Source: CAZYVU01 sp964651435 (GTDB lineage: Bacteria; Desulfobacterota; Syntrophorhabdia; Syntrophorhabdales; CAYQXL01). From it: 64,000 nt of DNA. The notes beneath the pieces were generated by a model. It made no database searches and had not been told where the DNA came from. It was given only the letters and a program-made list of their open reading frames with translations. The DNA is taken from NCBI GenBank assembly GCA_964651435.1, contig CAZYVU010000005.1, positions 44,717 through 108,716 of the forward strand, given 5' to 3'. The translations under genes were made by a program, and so were the position numbers. Positions 34,961-44,071 of this stretch are shown here, piece after piece; position 1 is the first letter of the stretch; every line of letters begins with the position of its first letter.

Positions 34961-35901
34961 GGTTTTTTCTCGAGTCGCGGCGGTTTCTCCTCGGGGGGCT
35001 GGCCATATACGGAGTGCTGAAGGGCCTGTTGCTGGCGGGCCTTCTCTCGCCGTACATCGAACAGATCACGCTTTACGCGTTCATTGTCATCCTCGTCTCC
35101 CTGGGCCTGAATGTCATATACGGGTACACCGGCCAGTTCTCCCTGGGCCAGGCCGCATTTTACGGCATTGGCGCCTATGCGGCGGCATACGTGACGAAGG
35201 TGCTCCAGGTCGAGGGTTCACTCCTGTTCTTGCCTGCCCTCCTCCTTGCGGGCCTCATAGCTGCTCTCACCGGCTATCTCATCGGCATCCCCATCCTGAG
35301 GCTGAAAGATGACTTCCTGGCTATCGCAACCCTCGGCTTCGGCATTCTGGTGAGGGTTTTTCTCGACAACTCCGACCGCTTTTCGGAGGTGCTCGGAGGC
35401 TCCCGGGGCCTTGTGGGTATATCGAGACTGACGACACTGGAGATGGCCTTTTTTGTCACACTCTTTCTTGTCCTTGTGACCCGGAACCTCATCTACTCCC
35501 ATTACGGGCTTTTCTGGAGGTGCATACGGGAGGATGAACTGGCAGCCTCGGCCGTGGGTATCAAGACGGCCCGGATGAAGCTCCTCGCTTTTTCCTACGG
35601 CTGCTTTCTTGCTGGCGTCGGCGGCGGACTCTACGCACACCTGTACACGTTTCTGCACCCCTCCAACTTCGACGTCCTCAAGTCTATCGATTTTCTCATC
35701 ATAGTCATTATTGGAGGGATGGGGAGCATGAGGGGAACGATCCTGGCGGGCCTCCTTTGGGTAGCCTTCATCGAAGGGTTGAGAATCGTCTTGCCCGGAA
35801 ACCTTCTGGAGATGAGGTGGGTCCTTATACCTATTCTGCTCATTCTCCTGATGATGTGGAGACCATACGGGCTCATAGCAAAGACGGGAGGCGGGAAGTA
35901 G
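34957..35901 (+). CDS. livM: Branched-chain amino acid ABC permease LivM (second system)
   Basis: This 314-residue permease has the LivM pattern with GYTGQFSLGQAAFYGIGAY and the coupling loop REDELAASAVGIKTARMK. Its coupling to livH is tight, but a 201-bp gap with heptameric repeats separates it from livG, unusual for an otherwise compact operon. Confidence 0.92.
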   Translation: MRFFLESRRFLLGGLAIYGVLKGLLLAGLLSPYIEQITLYAFIVILVSLGLNVIYGYTGQFSLGQAAFYGIGAYAAAYVTKVLQVEGSLLFLPALLLAGLIAALTGYLIGIPILRLKDDFLAIATLGFGILVRVFLDNSDRFSEVLGGSRGLVGISRLTTLEMAFFVTLFLVLVTRNLIYSHYGLFWRCIREDELAASAVGIKTARMKLLAFSYGCFLAGVGGGLYAHLYTFLHPSNFDVLKSIDFLIIVIIGGMGSMRGTILAGLLWVAFIEGLRIVLPGNLLEMRWVLIPILLILLMMWRPYGLIAKTGGGK

Positions 35902-35911
35902 TACGCGGGGT

Positions 35912-36034
35912 AATTCGGAGTGGTGATGGTTCGGAGTGAAGAGTTGGGAGTTCGGAGTGAAGAGTTGGGAGTTCGGAGTGGTGATAGTTCGGAGTTGGGA
36001 GTTCGGAGTTCGGAGTTGGGAGTTGGGAGTGGGA
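35912..36034 (+). repeat. Degenerate heptanucleotide tandem repeat, AGTTnGG type
   Basis: About 17 consecutive 7-bp units in one phase fill the livM-livG gap. The units are AGTTCGG, AGTTGGG, AGTGAAG and AGTGGTG. The order AGTTCGG-AGTGAAG-AGTTGGG occurs twice in succession, and both AGTGGTG copies are followed by an extra AT that shifts the array by two bases. Every unit but the first (AATTCGG) begins AGT or follows such a slip. No reading frame or stem explains it. Confidence 0.85.
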
Positions 36035-36102
36035 AACGGCGGGGGAATGTCGTTTTACCTTGAGAACCAAAAAGGAAAATAGTTATTGATGAAGGGAAAG
36101 GG

Positions 36103-36876
36103 ATGGCTCAAGCAATTCTGAGCGTTCGGAATCTCAAAAAGAGCTTTGGCGGCGTTCAGGCCGTCGACGGCCTCTCGCTTGACGTCTACGAGGGCGATAC
36201 GGTGGGGATCATCGGGCCCAACGGGGCAGGCAAGACAACGCTTTTCAACCTCGTTACGGGGTTTTACAGGCCCGATGGGGGCACGGTAACATTCCTCGGC
36301 CATACTATCACGGCGTTGCCGCCGGACAAGCTGCCGCACATGGGGTTGGCCAGGACCTTTCAGAACCTGCGCCTCTTCGGGAGGCTGACGGTCTTTGAGA
36401 ACGTGCTTTCGGCCGTCCTGAGCCGTCGCGGATACGGCTTCTTTTCCGCCGTCTTCAGGTCGCAGCGATATTTTACCACGGAGGCGAAGGCCGAAGGAAA
36501 GGCGAGGGCGCTGCTCGATTTTTTTGACCTCTCCGACAAGCTGGACCATCCGTCCGGCAGCCTGCCCTATGGTGACCAGAGAAAGCTTGAGCTGGCCAGG
36601 GCCCTTGCCGTCGAACCGAAACTGCTCCTCGTCGATGAGCCGGGTGCCGGCATGAATCCGAGGGAAATACAGGATTTTGTTGAGACGCTGCGGGAGGTAA
36701 AGAGCAGGTTCGGCCTCACGATCATGATCATCGAGCACCAGATGGGTTTGGTGATGAACGTTTCCAACCGCATCGTGGTCATGGATTTCGGTGAAAAGAT
36801 AGTGGAGGGGCCGCCCGATGAGGTGCGCCGGGACCGGCGCGTCATCGAGGCTTACTTGGGAGAGGAGCCCTCATGA
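36103..36876 (+). CDS. livG: ABC transporter ATPase LivG (second system)
   Basis: This 257-residue ATPase has Walker A GPNGAGKTT, the LivG insert around RTFQNLRLFGRLTVFENV, signature-region LPYGDQRKLELARAL, Walker B LLLVDEPGAGMNP and switch His in IIEHQMG. AAGGGAAAGGG precedes the ATG. It overlaps livF by 4 bp. Confidence 0.92.
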   Translation: MAQAILSVRNLKKSFGGVQAVDGLSLDVYEGDTVGIIGPNGAGKTTLFNLVTGFYRPDGGTVTFLGHTITALPPDKLPHMGLARTFQNLRLFGRLTVFENVLSAVLSRRGYGFFSAVFRSQRYFTTEAKAEGKARALLDFFDLSDKLDHPSGSLPYGDQRKLELARALAVEPKLLLVDEPGAGMNPREIQDFVETLREVKSRFGLTIMIIEHQMGLVMNVSNRIVVMDFGEKIVEGPPDEVRRDRRVIEAYLGEEPS

Positions 36877-37583
36877 TTCTGCGTATTGACGGCCTTTCGG
36901 TCAGATACGGGACGATAAAGGCCCTTGACGGGGTAAGCTTAAGGGTGGGAAAGGGAGAGATCGTATCCATCATCGGGGCCAACGGCGCGGGAAAGACGAC
37001 GCTGCTGAAAGCGGTGGCAGGGCTCGTGAAGCCTGAGGGCGGCACGATAGAGCTTCAAGGGAGGGGCGTAACGGGTCTCCGGGCCGACGCCGTCGTTCGT
37101 TTGGGCGTGACCATGGTACCCGAGGGGCGCAGGGTTTTTCCGCACCTTTCCGTGCGGGAGAATCTCGAGTTGGGTGGCTTCAGCGTGAAGGACAAGCAGT
37201 TGAAGCGGGAACTCTTTGGCCTCATTGTGGACACCTTCCCGAGGCTTAAGGAGCGCATGAGGCAGCTTTCCGGTACCCTTTCGGGGGGCGAGCAACAGAT
37301 GCTCGCTATGGGGAGGGCCCTTATGGGCAATCCCAAATTGCTCCTCATGGATGAACCCAGCATGGGGCTCTCACCCATCATTACGCGAGAGATATTCTCC
37401 CTCGTTAACCACATCAATGAGCATAAAGGTATTTCCATGATGCTTGTCGAGCAGAACGCGCACATGGCCCTGGAGCATTCGATGAGAACGTATGTCCTCG
37501 AAAACGGGAGGATGACCATGGACGGTTTGTCGTCGGTAATAAAGCACGATGCCCGCATAATAGAGGCTTACCTCGGCGTTTAG
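36873..37583 (+). CDS. livF: ABC transporter ATPase LivF (second system)
   Basis: This 236-residue ATPase has Walker A GANGAGKTT, signature LSGGEQQMLAMGRAL, Walker B LLLMDEPSMGLSP and the LivF-type MLVEQN. It is the last gene of the second importer operon. Confidence 0.92.
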   Translation: MILRIDGLSVRYGTIKALDGVSLRVGKGEIVSIIGANGAGKTTLLKAVAGLVKPEGGTIELQGRGVTGLRADAVVRLGVTMVPEGRRVFPHLSVRENLELGGFSVKDKQLKRELFGLIVDTFPRLKERMRQLSGTLSGGEQQMLAMGRALMGNPKLLLMDEPSMGLSPIITREIFSLVNHINEHKGISMMLVEQNAHMALEHSMRTYVLENGRMTMDGLSSVIKHDARIIEAYLGV

Positions 37584-37803
37584 GCGGTGCGATCGTCATG
37601 GACAGGTCTGCCCGCAGCCGGTGGGACTGAGAGGCCGATAGGCGGCAGGTCGTTAAAGGGCGTGGTTTTCTGGTATACTGATGACGCTGCGTCCGTCAAG
37701 CAGAGAGGGGCCCGGGGCTGACCGGTGTGTCAAAGGGTATTGCGGCACGGTCCCTGGGCGGCCAAGGAAGGCCCTCGACGGCGGGCGTTGAAAGCAAGGA
37801 AAA

Positions 37804-38829
37804 ATGATGAAGGGCAAGACGACAATTATCGACCTCAGGTGTCCCGTCAACCCTGCCGGTCCTTCTGGAAAAGGAAAGAACCTGCTTCGCAAGAACGCGC
37901 GGCTTATGGGCGACTGTTCCCGGGAGGGCATATACCGGCTACGCCGTTACGTGGCCCTGAAAGAGGGCGTGCAGCCGGAAAACATACTCTTCGGCCACGA
38001 CAGGGCCCACTGCCTGCGGGCCCTCTTTGGTGTTGCGAGGCCATCTTCCATAGGCTGCCAGTGGCCCGCACCCTCGTGGGTTAGGTCGTTTTTCGGTGAA
38101 ATGGCGGTTGCATTTAAAGAGGTTGAGCTCTCGTTGACCGGTCCCGAGGGCCGCCCCGCCGATGGGCCCCTCGGAAAGGGCTTGGAAGCGGGCACGGTGT
38201 TTGTCTCCCGCCCTCATGAGGTAACGGGAGAAGTGCTCACGGCCGATTATCTGGCCGCCCTCGTCAAGGTCCTGGAAAGAACCGGCGGCAGGCTCATTGT
38301 CGATGAATCCTTTCGCGGATTTGTTAACAGTGACCCCCTGGGTGAAAGGCTTATAGAGTCAGCCTGCTGCGCCATCTTAAGGAGCTTTACCCCCTTTTAC
38401 AGCCTTACCATGCTGCGCCTTGCCTATATCGTCGCCAACCGGGAAACGATTGCAGCCCTCTCGGGGGCAATGCAAGAGGACGAGATAAGCCCTCTGGCGT
38501 GCTGGGCGGCGCTGGGCTCCCTCCAGGACAGGGGTTTTGTGAAGAGAACGGAGAGGTACTATGCCGGCGAAAGGGCCTTTATGCTCAAGTCCCTGGAGAG
38601 GCTTCCGGAGGTTGGAACCCGGGATAGGGCCGGAAACTCGATTCTTCTCATTGTTCCTTCCCACCTGGAGGCGTTGCACGAGGAGTTGCTGAGCCAGGGC
38701 ATTCTGATCGATGGATTTCGGGACGGCGAGGGAAGGCTGTACCTCCGTCTTCCGGTGAGCAAGCATGCCGTTAATGCGCGGCTGGTAAGGATTCTGAGAC
38801 GGTCCGTAGAGGGTAAGCGTGGCTCCTGA
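37804..38829 (+). CDS. HisC/CobD-like fold type I aminotransferase homologue lacking the PLP lysine
   Basis: This 341-residue protein has the overall layout of histidinol-phosphate aminotransferase/CobD proteins: a degenerate N-terminal Asn-Pro region, GRLIVDESFRGFVN with the PLP-pyridine Asp near 165, and the strand LRSFTPFYSLTMLRLAYIV. Active relatives have SFTK or SFSK there, with Lys forming the Schiff base; here the codon is CCC (Pro197). The usual NPNNPTG loop is SRPHEVTGE. The gene is intact and well spaced, with AAGGAAAA before the ATG. It therefore looks like a catalytically altered paralogue rather than an aminotransferase. The 5'-nucleotidase start overlaps its end by 11 bp. Confidence 0.7.
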   Translation: MMKGKTTIIDLRCPVNPAGPSGKGKNLLRKNARLMGDCSREGIYRLRRYVALKEGVQPENILFGHDRAHCLRALFGVARPSSIGCQWPAPSWVRSFFGEMAVAFKEVELSLTGPEGRPADGPLGKGLEAGTVFVSRPHEVTGEVLTADYLAALVKVLERTGGRLIVDESFRGFVNSDPLGERLIESACCAILRSFTPFYSLTMLRLAYIVANRETIAALSGAMQEDEISPLACWAALGSLQDRGFVKRTERYYAGERAFMLKSLERLPEVGTRDRAGNSILLIVPSHLEALHEELLSQGILIDGFRDGEGRLYLRLPVSKHAVNARLVRILRRSVEGKRGS

Positions 38830-40372
38830 GAAAGGGGTTTGCGGGCTAATGGGGTTCGCCGTTGCGTTTTTTGCCCTCGTGCTTCTCGTCGGGCCGGCAG
38901 GTGAAGCGGCCGAAATCCGGATCCTCCACATCAACGATTTTCACGGTTTTGCCACCGGCGTTCGGCCGCCCGGCTCTACAGAAACGGTGGGAGGCGCGCC
39001 GGCCCTTTCATCGCTGACCAATAGACTCCGCCAGGAGAAACCATCGCTTCTCGTTGCAGCGGGGGACATGATCCAGGGCAGCAACTGGACGAACCTCTTT
39101 AAGGGCAGGTCGGTTATAGAGCTGATGAATGCGATGAGGTTCGATGCGTCGGCGTTAGGGAACCACGAGTTCGACTTTGGGCTCGTTGCCCTCGAGGCGC
39201 GTATACTTGAGGCGAATTTCCCCTTCTTGGCGGCAAACGTCCTGGGGGTCAGGGGGGTTAGGGCTTTCACGGAGTTCGAGCGTGGCGGCCTGAGGATAGG
39301 CTGTATAGGTGTTGTCACCGAAGAGACGGCGGTGGCCACCCACCCGAAGAACCTGTCCGGGGTTACCCTGCTCCCTGCGGAGCAGGCGACGCGGACGTAC
39401 GTGGACCGGATACGGAAGAGCGTCGATCTTGTCATCGTTCTCTCGCACCTGGGTTATCACCGGGACCTCGCCTTGGCGAAGGAAGTGGCGGGCATTGATG
39501 TCATCGTAGGCGGCCATACCCACACCAGGCTGAATAACCATGTCCAGGTGGGGAAGACGATCATAGTGCAGGCCGGCGAGCACGGAAAGGCGTTGGGCGT
39601 TCTCGACCTGGCTGTGGAGGAAGGGAGGATCGTCTCCGCGGCGAGCCGCCTCGAGGATGTGGGCGTGGGCCAGCGTGAAGGAGATCCTGTCATCGCTGCT
39701 CTGGTCGACACGTATGAGAGGCAGGTCGACAGCCTGTTGAGCGGCGTCATCGGGGAGGCAGAGGTGTACCTCGACGGCAAGAACAGCAGGACCAGAGAGA
39801 CGAACCTTGGAAACGTTGTGGCCGATGCCATGCGTCAATTCGCCAGGGCGGACGTGGCCATCACCAATGGCGGGGGCATCCGGGCCGATATTCCCAGGGG
39901 TGCCATTCGTGTCGCCGACGTTTATGATGCACTTCCCTTTGACAATTACGTCGTCGCCGTAGGCATGAAGGGGAAGGAGTTGCGTGAGGCCCTTGAGCAC
40001 GGGGTTTCCGGCCTGGAGACGGAGGATGGCTCTTTCCCGCAGGTTTCCGGCCTCTCCTTCGTGCTGTCGGGTCGCTCGCCCAAGGGTGCCCGCGTCAGGG
40101 ACATGCGCGTGGGAGGGAGGCCGATTGACTTCGAGGAGACCTACGTCGTTGCCACGAACGACTTTCTGGCGGCCGGGGGCGACGGGTATTTGACGTTCAA
40201 GGCCATAGCCAGCGTGCCGAGATCGGGGCCGTCGCAGGCGGGGCCAGGGCACTCTCCGGCAATAGTCTTTCGCGATCAGGGCCGGTGGTTGAGGGACATC
40301 GTTGTTGAACACATTGCCACAAAACGGAGGATCAATGTGGCGGTTGAGGGTCGAATCGTCCAGAAGGATTGA
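38819..40372 (+). CDS. Secreted 5'-nucleotidase / 2',3'-cyclic phosphodiesterase family protein
   Basis: This 517-residue periplasmic or surface metallophosphoesterase has a signal segment (FAVAFFALVLLVGPAGEAA), the metal-binding motifs INDFHG, AAGDMIQGS, LGNHEFDFG, SHLGYH and VGGHTHTR, and a C-terminal 5'-nucleotidase domain with NGGGIRADIP and FDNYVV. It would hydrolyse nucleotides outside the cytoplasm for scavenging. GTG 38819 is the start and overlaps the preceding gene by 11 bp. All catalytic motifs look intact. Confidence 0.9.
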   Translation: MAPEKGVCGLMGFAVAFFALVLLVGPAGEAAEIRILHINDFHGFATGVRPPGSTETVGGAPALSSLTNRLRQEKPSLLVAAGDMIQGSNWTNLFKGRSVIELMNAMRFDASALGNHEFDFGLVALEARILEANFPFLAANVLGVRGVRAFTEFERGGLRIGCIGVVTEETAVATHPKNLSGVTLLPAEQATRTYVDRIRKSVDLVIVLSHLGYHRDLALAKEVAGIDVIVGGHTHTRLNNHVQVGKTIIVQAGEHGKALGVLDLAVEEGRIVSAASRLEDVGVGQREGDPVIAALVDTYERQVDSLLSGVIGEAEVYLDGKNSRTRETNLGNVVADAMRQFARADVAITNGGGIRADIPRGAIRVADVYDALPFDNYVVAVGMKGKELREALEHGVSGLETEDGSFPQVSGLSFVLSGRSPKGARVRDMRVGGRPIDFEETYVVATNDFLAAGGDGYLTFKAIASVPRSGPSQAGPGHSPAIVFRDQGRWLRDIVVEHIATKRRINVAVEGRIVQKD

Positions 40373-40500
40373 TGCTTGATTGGTCCATGCCGGAAGACGG
40401 GAGACCGTGGGCCCGGCCCGCAGAGGGGAAAATCCTGTTGACAAGGCGAGGCCCCCAAATATAGGATGAGCAGGCAACATAACAAGGACCGGGAGGTAGC

Positions 40501-42684
40501 ATGGTGCGAACGGCTGTAATCTTTTGCTTCGTCATACTTATCCTTTCTGCCGGTGGGCTCTCGGCGGGCACCGTCGAGCTCCCCGTAACCGGGCAAACAG
40601 GGTGCTACGATGCGGTCGGGGCCCAGGCGCCCTGCGCGGGGTCAGGCCAGGATGGCGAAAAGCAGGCCGGAGTGGTCTGGCCGGCGGCCAGATTTGCCGT
40701 TCTCTACTGCGATTCGGCAGGACCTTGCGCCAACCAGTCCTATGACTGTGACGGGAATCCATCGACAGACGTGGTAACGGACAGGCTGACAGGCCTCTTG
40801 TGGCCCCGAAACGGCAACCCGGCGGGCCTGAAGGTTCTATGGGCCGAGGCCCTCTATCTTGCCGATACGCTGACCCTCTGCGGTTTCTCCGACTGGAGGC
40901 TTCCGAACATCAACGAGCTTGCAAGCGTTATTCATTCCGGTGAGGCAGACTCCTCGCTTTGGCTCGAAAGCAGGGGATTTGTGGCCATGTCGAATGACCG
41001 CTACTGGTCGTCCACAACCTATGCCGGGGTTCCCTCTTCGGCCTGGACAATCCTCATGGAGGATGGCTATCAGTATTATGCGAGCAAAGACTTTCCGTCC
41101 TACTCGTGGCCCGTTCGGGGCGATACGAAGGGCGCAGAGGAAGGGGCCGTTGCGCTTCCCCGCACCGGCCAGGAAATTTCATATGGTGCCGGTGACGACG
41201 GCTTTGTAAAAGCCGGTGTGGCATGGCCCAACCCCCGCTTTGTTGACCACAACAACGGAACGGTAACGGATATTCTGACAACGCTCATGTGGCTTAAGGA
41301 CGCAGGGACAGCCGGGCCCCCTCAGTGTTCGCCGGGATTCTACAAGACGTGGACCGACGGGCTGAACCATGTGGCATGCCTCAACGCCTCCAGCTATTTG
41401 GGGTACAGGGACTGGAGGCTTCCTAACCGCGATGAACTCTTGAGCCTCGTGGATCGTTCGCAGGTTTTTCCTGCCCTGCCGACCAGCCGTCCTTTCATCA
41501 ACATCCGGCCCAGCTTCTGGTCTGCCACGACGAACGTGGCTGAACCGGCACGTGTCTGGGCCCTGAGCACAGAGGACGGGGCGGGCATCGATTACGTAAA
41601 GTCTGCGTCTGCCGGCGTCTGGCCGGTCCGCCAGGGCCAGCCGGTTACGTATGCCGTGCTGACTGTCTCGAAGGCCGGTGCCGGGAGCGGTCTCGTGACG
41701 AGCTCTCCGCAGGGCATTTCGTGCGGGTTAGACTGCACCGAGCCCTATCCCGCAGGCACGGTGGTAGCCCTGACGGCCGTTCCCGATGCGGGTTGCTACT
41801 TTGCCGGATGGTCCGGTGGGGTGTGCAGCGGCACAGGGCAATGTATCGTTGTCCTGAACGGAGACACCGTCGCCGATGCAGATTTCGGACGCCTGAGTCT
41901 TCTTGCGGTGACAAAGTCGGGCGGAGGTTCGGGTACCGTCACATCGGCGCCCCCCGGGATCGATTGCGGGGCCTCGTGCGCTCAGTACTATACCCCTGGC
42001 GCCACTGCAACGCTAACGGCTGCGGCCGTTCCAGGTAGCACGTTTGTAGGGTGGAGCGGAGGAGGGTGCTCGGGTGTCGGCCCATGTACGGTCTCGATGT
42101 CGGGTGATGTTACGGTCAACGCCGACTTCGTCAACTGTACGTACAGCATCCAGCCCGACGGCAAGGAATTCCCTTACAGGGGCGGCAGCTTTTCGGCCAC
42201 CGTCACGGCATCGGGCCTCAAGGCCTGCCCGGCCCCGGTTATCTATGAGAATCACGACTGGCTTAGCACCACTGTCCTGAACTGGACGGGGCGCAGGGGG
42301 AGGGTGAAGCTTACCGCCTTCAGTAACCCCAGCTCTTATGGAAGAGAAGCTGCCGTTCTTATAGCCGGTCTGCCTTTTGTCGTTCAGCAGGCCGGCACGC
42401 CCTGCACGATCAAAAAGATAACGCCCTTCAACAAATATTTCCCGGCCGGGGGCGGCACGAGTGGCTTTACCGTTATTATCAGTGCCCCTGACTGCGAGTG
42501 GGTTGCCTATACACCCTTTAACTGGATCCATGTGAACCCGGAAGGCGGAAAGGGTACCGCGTCGATCGCCTACACGGTAGACCCCAACACAATCGGTCTG
42601 GGCAGAAGCGGCTATGTAGACACCATACTCGTGGACACTGTGCCGCCGAAGAAGAAGACCTTCCGGATCCGGCAAAATCCATGA
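40501..42684 (+). CDS. Large secreted DUF1566 protein with InlB B-repeats and BACON-like domains
   Basis: This 727-residue extracellular protein starts with a signal peptide (VRTAVIFCFVILILSAGGLS). Two DUF1566/Lcl-type modules follow, each with the SDWRLPNINEL or RDWRLPNRDEL core (near residues 133 and 304). Two divergent InlB B-repeats come next (about 385-460 and 465-535), with G-GSG-VTS, GI-CG--C and GW-GG-CSG motifs and paired cysteines. Two beta-sandwich BACON-like domains end the protein (about 545-635 and 636-726). Even cysteine spacing suggests disulfides. Such proteins act in adhesion or surface contact; the ligand is unknown. The small secreted gene after it overlaps the end of its open frame. 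Confidence 0.78.
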   Translation: MVRTAVIFCFVILILSAGGLSAGTVELPVTGQTGCYDAVGAQAPCAGSGQDGEKQAGVVWPAARFAVLYCDSAGPCANQSYDCDGNPSTDVVTDRLTGLLWPRNGNPAGLKVLWAEALYLADTLTLCGFSDWRLPNINELASVIHSGEADSSLWLESRGFVAMSNDRYWSSTTYAGVPSSAWTILMEDGYQYYASKDFPSYSWPVRGDTKGAEEGAVALPRTGQEISYGAGDDGFVKAGVAWPNPRFVDHNNGTVTDILTTLMWLKDAGTAGPPQCSPGFYKTWTDGLNHVACLNASSYLGYRDWRLPNRDELLSLVDRSQVFPALPTSRPFINIRPSFWSATTNVAEPARVWALSTEDGAGIDYVKSASAGVWPVRQGQPVTYAVLTVSKAGAGSGLVTSSPQGISCGLDCTEPYPAGTVVALTAVPDAGCYFAGWSGGVCSGTGQCIVVLNGDTVADADFGRLSLLAVTKSGGGSGTVTSAPPGIDCGASCAQYYTPGATATLTAAAVPGSTFVGWSGGGCSGVGPCTVSMSGDVTVNADFVNCTYSIQPDGKEFPYRGGSFSATVTASGLKACPAPVIYENHDWLSTTVLNWTGRRGRVKLTAFSNPSSYGREAAVLIAGLPFVVQQAGTPCTIKKITPFNKYFPAGGGTSGFTVIISAPDCEWVAYTPFNWIHVNPEGGKGTASIAYTVDPNTIGLGRSGYVDTILVDTVPPKKKTFRIRQNP

Positions 42685-42728
42685 CTCAGGGGACAGCCCG
42701 TTCCGGGGGTCCTCGCAAGGAGTGTACG

Positions 42729-43184
42729 ATGAAAAGAGTGTTTAGTTTCTGTATTGTGCTCATGGCGGCGATACTCTGTCTCGGTGCCCAGCAAGGCACT
42801 GAAAAGCGGGAGTGGAGCTATTTCGGCAGCACCCCCGTTACGGGCGACCAGTTCTTTTTTGACGTCAGCAGCGTCAAGCGCGGAACAGGCGAAACGGTGT
42901 CCGTCAACATCAAAAAGGTCGTTAAGGACCCTCAACCGACGATAAGGATGAGGACGGCCCAGGGCCAATCCGTTAAGGGCTATGACCGCCTGGACAACAT
43001 ACAGGCACTCTGGGAGTTAGACTGCAAGGGGGCGCGGGTTGCGACCACCTCCGAGACACACTACGACAGGGACGGCAAGGTCCTGGAGCACCGGAGCTTT
43101 CAGAAGAAGGAGTGGAGCCCCATAAGTGCCGATTCCCTGGCAGATCAGTTGAAGGGGAAGGTCTGCGGTATAGCGGTCAAATAA
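42729..43184 (+). CDS. Secreted protein resembling surface-adhesin protein E
   Basis: This 151-residue protein has a signal peptide (MKRVFSFCIVLMAAILCLGA). Its mature part reads REWSYFGSTPVTGDQFFFDVSSV, then a WELDCKGARVA-type strand and a C-terminal pair of strands, the pattern of the surface-adhesin E/acid-shock family (about 110-130 residues mature). ATG 42729 has GGAG eight bases upstream, whereas the frame opens earlier only inside the preceding gene's end. Function is unknown; co-location with the DUF1566 protein suggests cell-surface use. Confidence 0.72.
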   Translation: MKRVFSFCIVLMAAILCLGAQQGTEKREWSYFGSTPVTGDQFFFDVSSVKRGTGETVSVNIKKVVKDPQPTIRMRTAQGQSVKGYDRLDNIQALWELDCKGARVATTSETHYDRDGKVLEHRSFQKKEWSPISADSLADQLKGKVCGIAVK

Positions 43185-43220
43185 GTGTGGCCGTTTTGGC
43201 CCCTGCACAAGGCGCCGTCC

Positions 43221-43628
43221 TCAGGGGTGGAAGAGGAGGGGCAGAACCCTTGTTCCCAGCCAGTAGGCGCCCACGGATAGCAGCGACAGCACAAGGAAGC
43301 GATGCATCAGGACGGAAGCCCAGTGAGGCATCCTTCTGATTGCGCCCTCGGGAAGGAGACTTATTCCGGCCAGGCAGAGAAGAAGGCCTGCGAAGGGATT
43401 GTGAAGTGCCGCCACGGCCAAGCTGCCTTGTGCCGTCGCCAGTAAGGCCGACGTCATGCCGCAACCGGGGCAGGGGATGCCGGTGAGGGCCTTGAAGGGG
43501 CAGAGTGGTGGAAGCGCCGCGTCGAGGGTCTGAAGGGGTAGAAGACCGCAATAGTGGAGGCCCGACAAAGTCGCCAGCCCGGAAAGAAGTCCAAAGGCGA
43601 GGCCCTGAGGCAGCAGATACCGTCTCAT
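43221..43628 (-). CDS. DUF2752 membrane protein
   Basis: This 135-residue membrane protein has three or four helices and the diagnostic DUF2752 core CPFKALTGIPCPGCGMTSA followed by HNPFAGLLL. The cysteine triad of the core may bind a metal or disulfide, but no function is established. It is 3 bp downstream of the DUF4234 gene and almost certainly co-transcribed with it. Confidence 0.82.
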   Translation of the reverse strand: MRRYLLPQGLAFGLLSGLATLSGLHYCGLLPLQTLDAALPPLCPFKALTGIPCPGCGMTSALLATAQGSLAVAALHNPFAGLLLCLAGISLLPEGAIRRMPHWASVLMHRFLVLSLLSVGAYWLGTRVLPLLFHP

Positions 43629-43631
43629 GCG

Positions 43632-44048
43632 CTAAGCTCCGGAGATCTTGTTGATCTCATGCTGCTGGATGGCGTCGGCAACGAGTGTGAAGCCGAATAT
43701 GGAAAGGAGGATGCTGAGGAGAGGTAGTTCGCTCGACGGCGATGCCCCTCTTCTGTCCTGCACATCGGTGATGGCCTTTGCCATGACATATTCGTAATAG
43801 ATGTGATAAATGCCGCAGGTGACAACCGTCAGAAGAAGCCACTTGATAAAGCTGAAACGCTCCTCGCCCAGGAAATAGTTGAGTGCCCTCATTTGCCGTG
43901 CCTGCCAAAAGAGTTGGTAGACCCCGCAGGTGATGAGGCTCAAGAGAATATCGAGCACAATGCTGGAGGAAAACCGCTCTGCACCCCTCCTTTCGTCAAA
44001 AGTGGCGCCACGGTTCATGGGAGGCTTCGAACCCTCAAGATTGTCCAT
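43632..44048 (-). CDS. DUF4234 membrane protein
   Basis: This 138-residue protein has a hydrophilic N-terminus of about 30 residues and three to four transmembrane segments. The repeated pattern ITCGVYQLFWQARQMRALN and VTCGIYHIYYEYVMAKAI is that of DUF4234. It pairs with the DUF2752 gene. The combination recurs in bacteria as a small membrane module of unknown role. Confidence 0.78.
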   Translation of the reverse strand: MDNLEGSKPPMNRGATFDERRGAERFSSSIVLDILLSLITCGVYQLFWQARQMRALNYFLGEERFSFIKWLLLTVVTCGIYHIYYEYVMAKAITDVQDRRGASPSSELPLLSILLSIFGFTLVADAIQQHEINKISGA

Positions 44049-44071
44049 GCAGGTGTGAGCCCTCGGGAAAT

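Noticed and set aside
35912..36034. CRISPR array
   Set aside because: Units are 7 bp, contiguous and without spacers.
19963..37601. Shared 12-mer GCGATCGTCATG after the TRAP permease and after livF
   Set aside because: A match of this length is expected by chance in 64 kb and it is not extended.
39155..40480. 441-codon minus-strand frame
   Set aside because: It is antisense to the 5'-nucleotidase; low-complexity composition typical of high-GC shadow frames.
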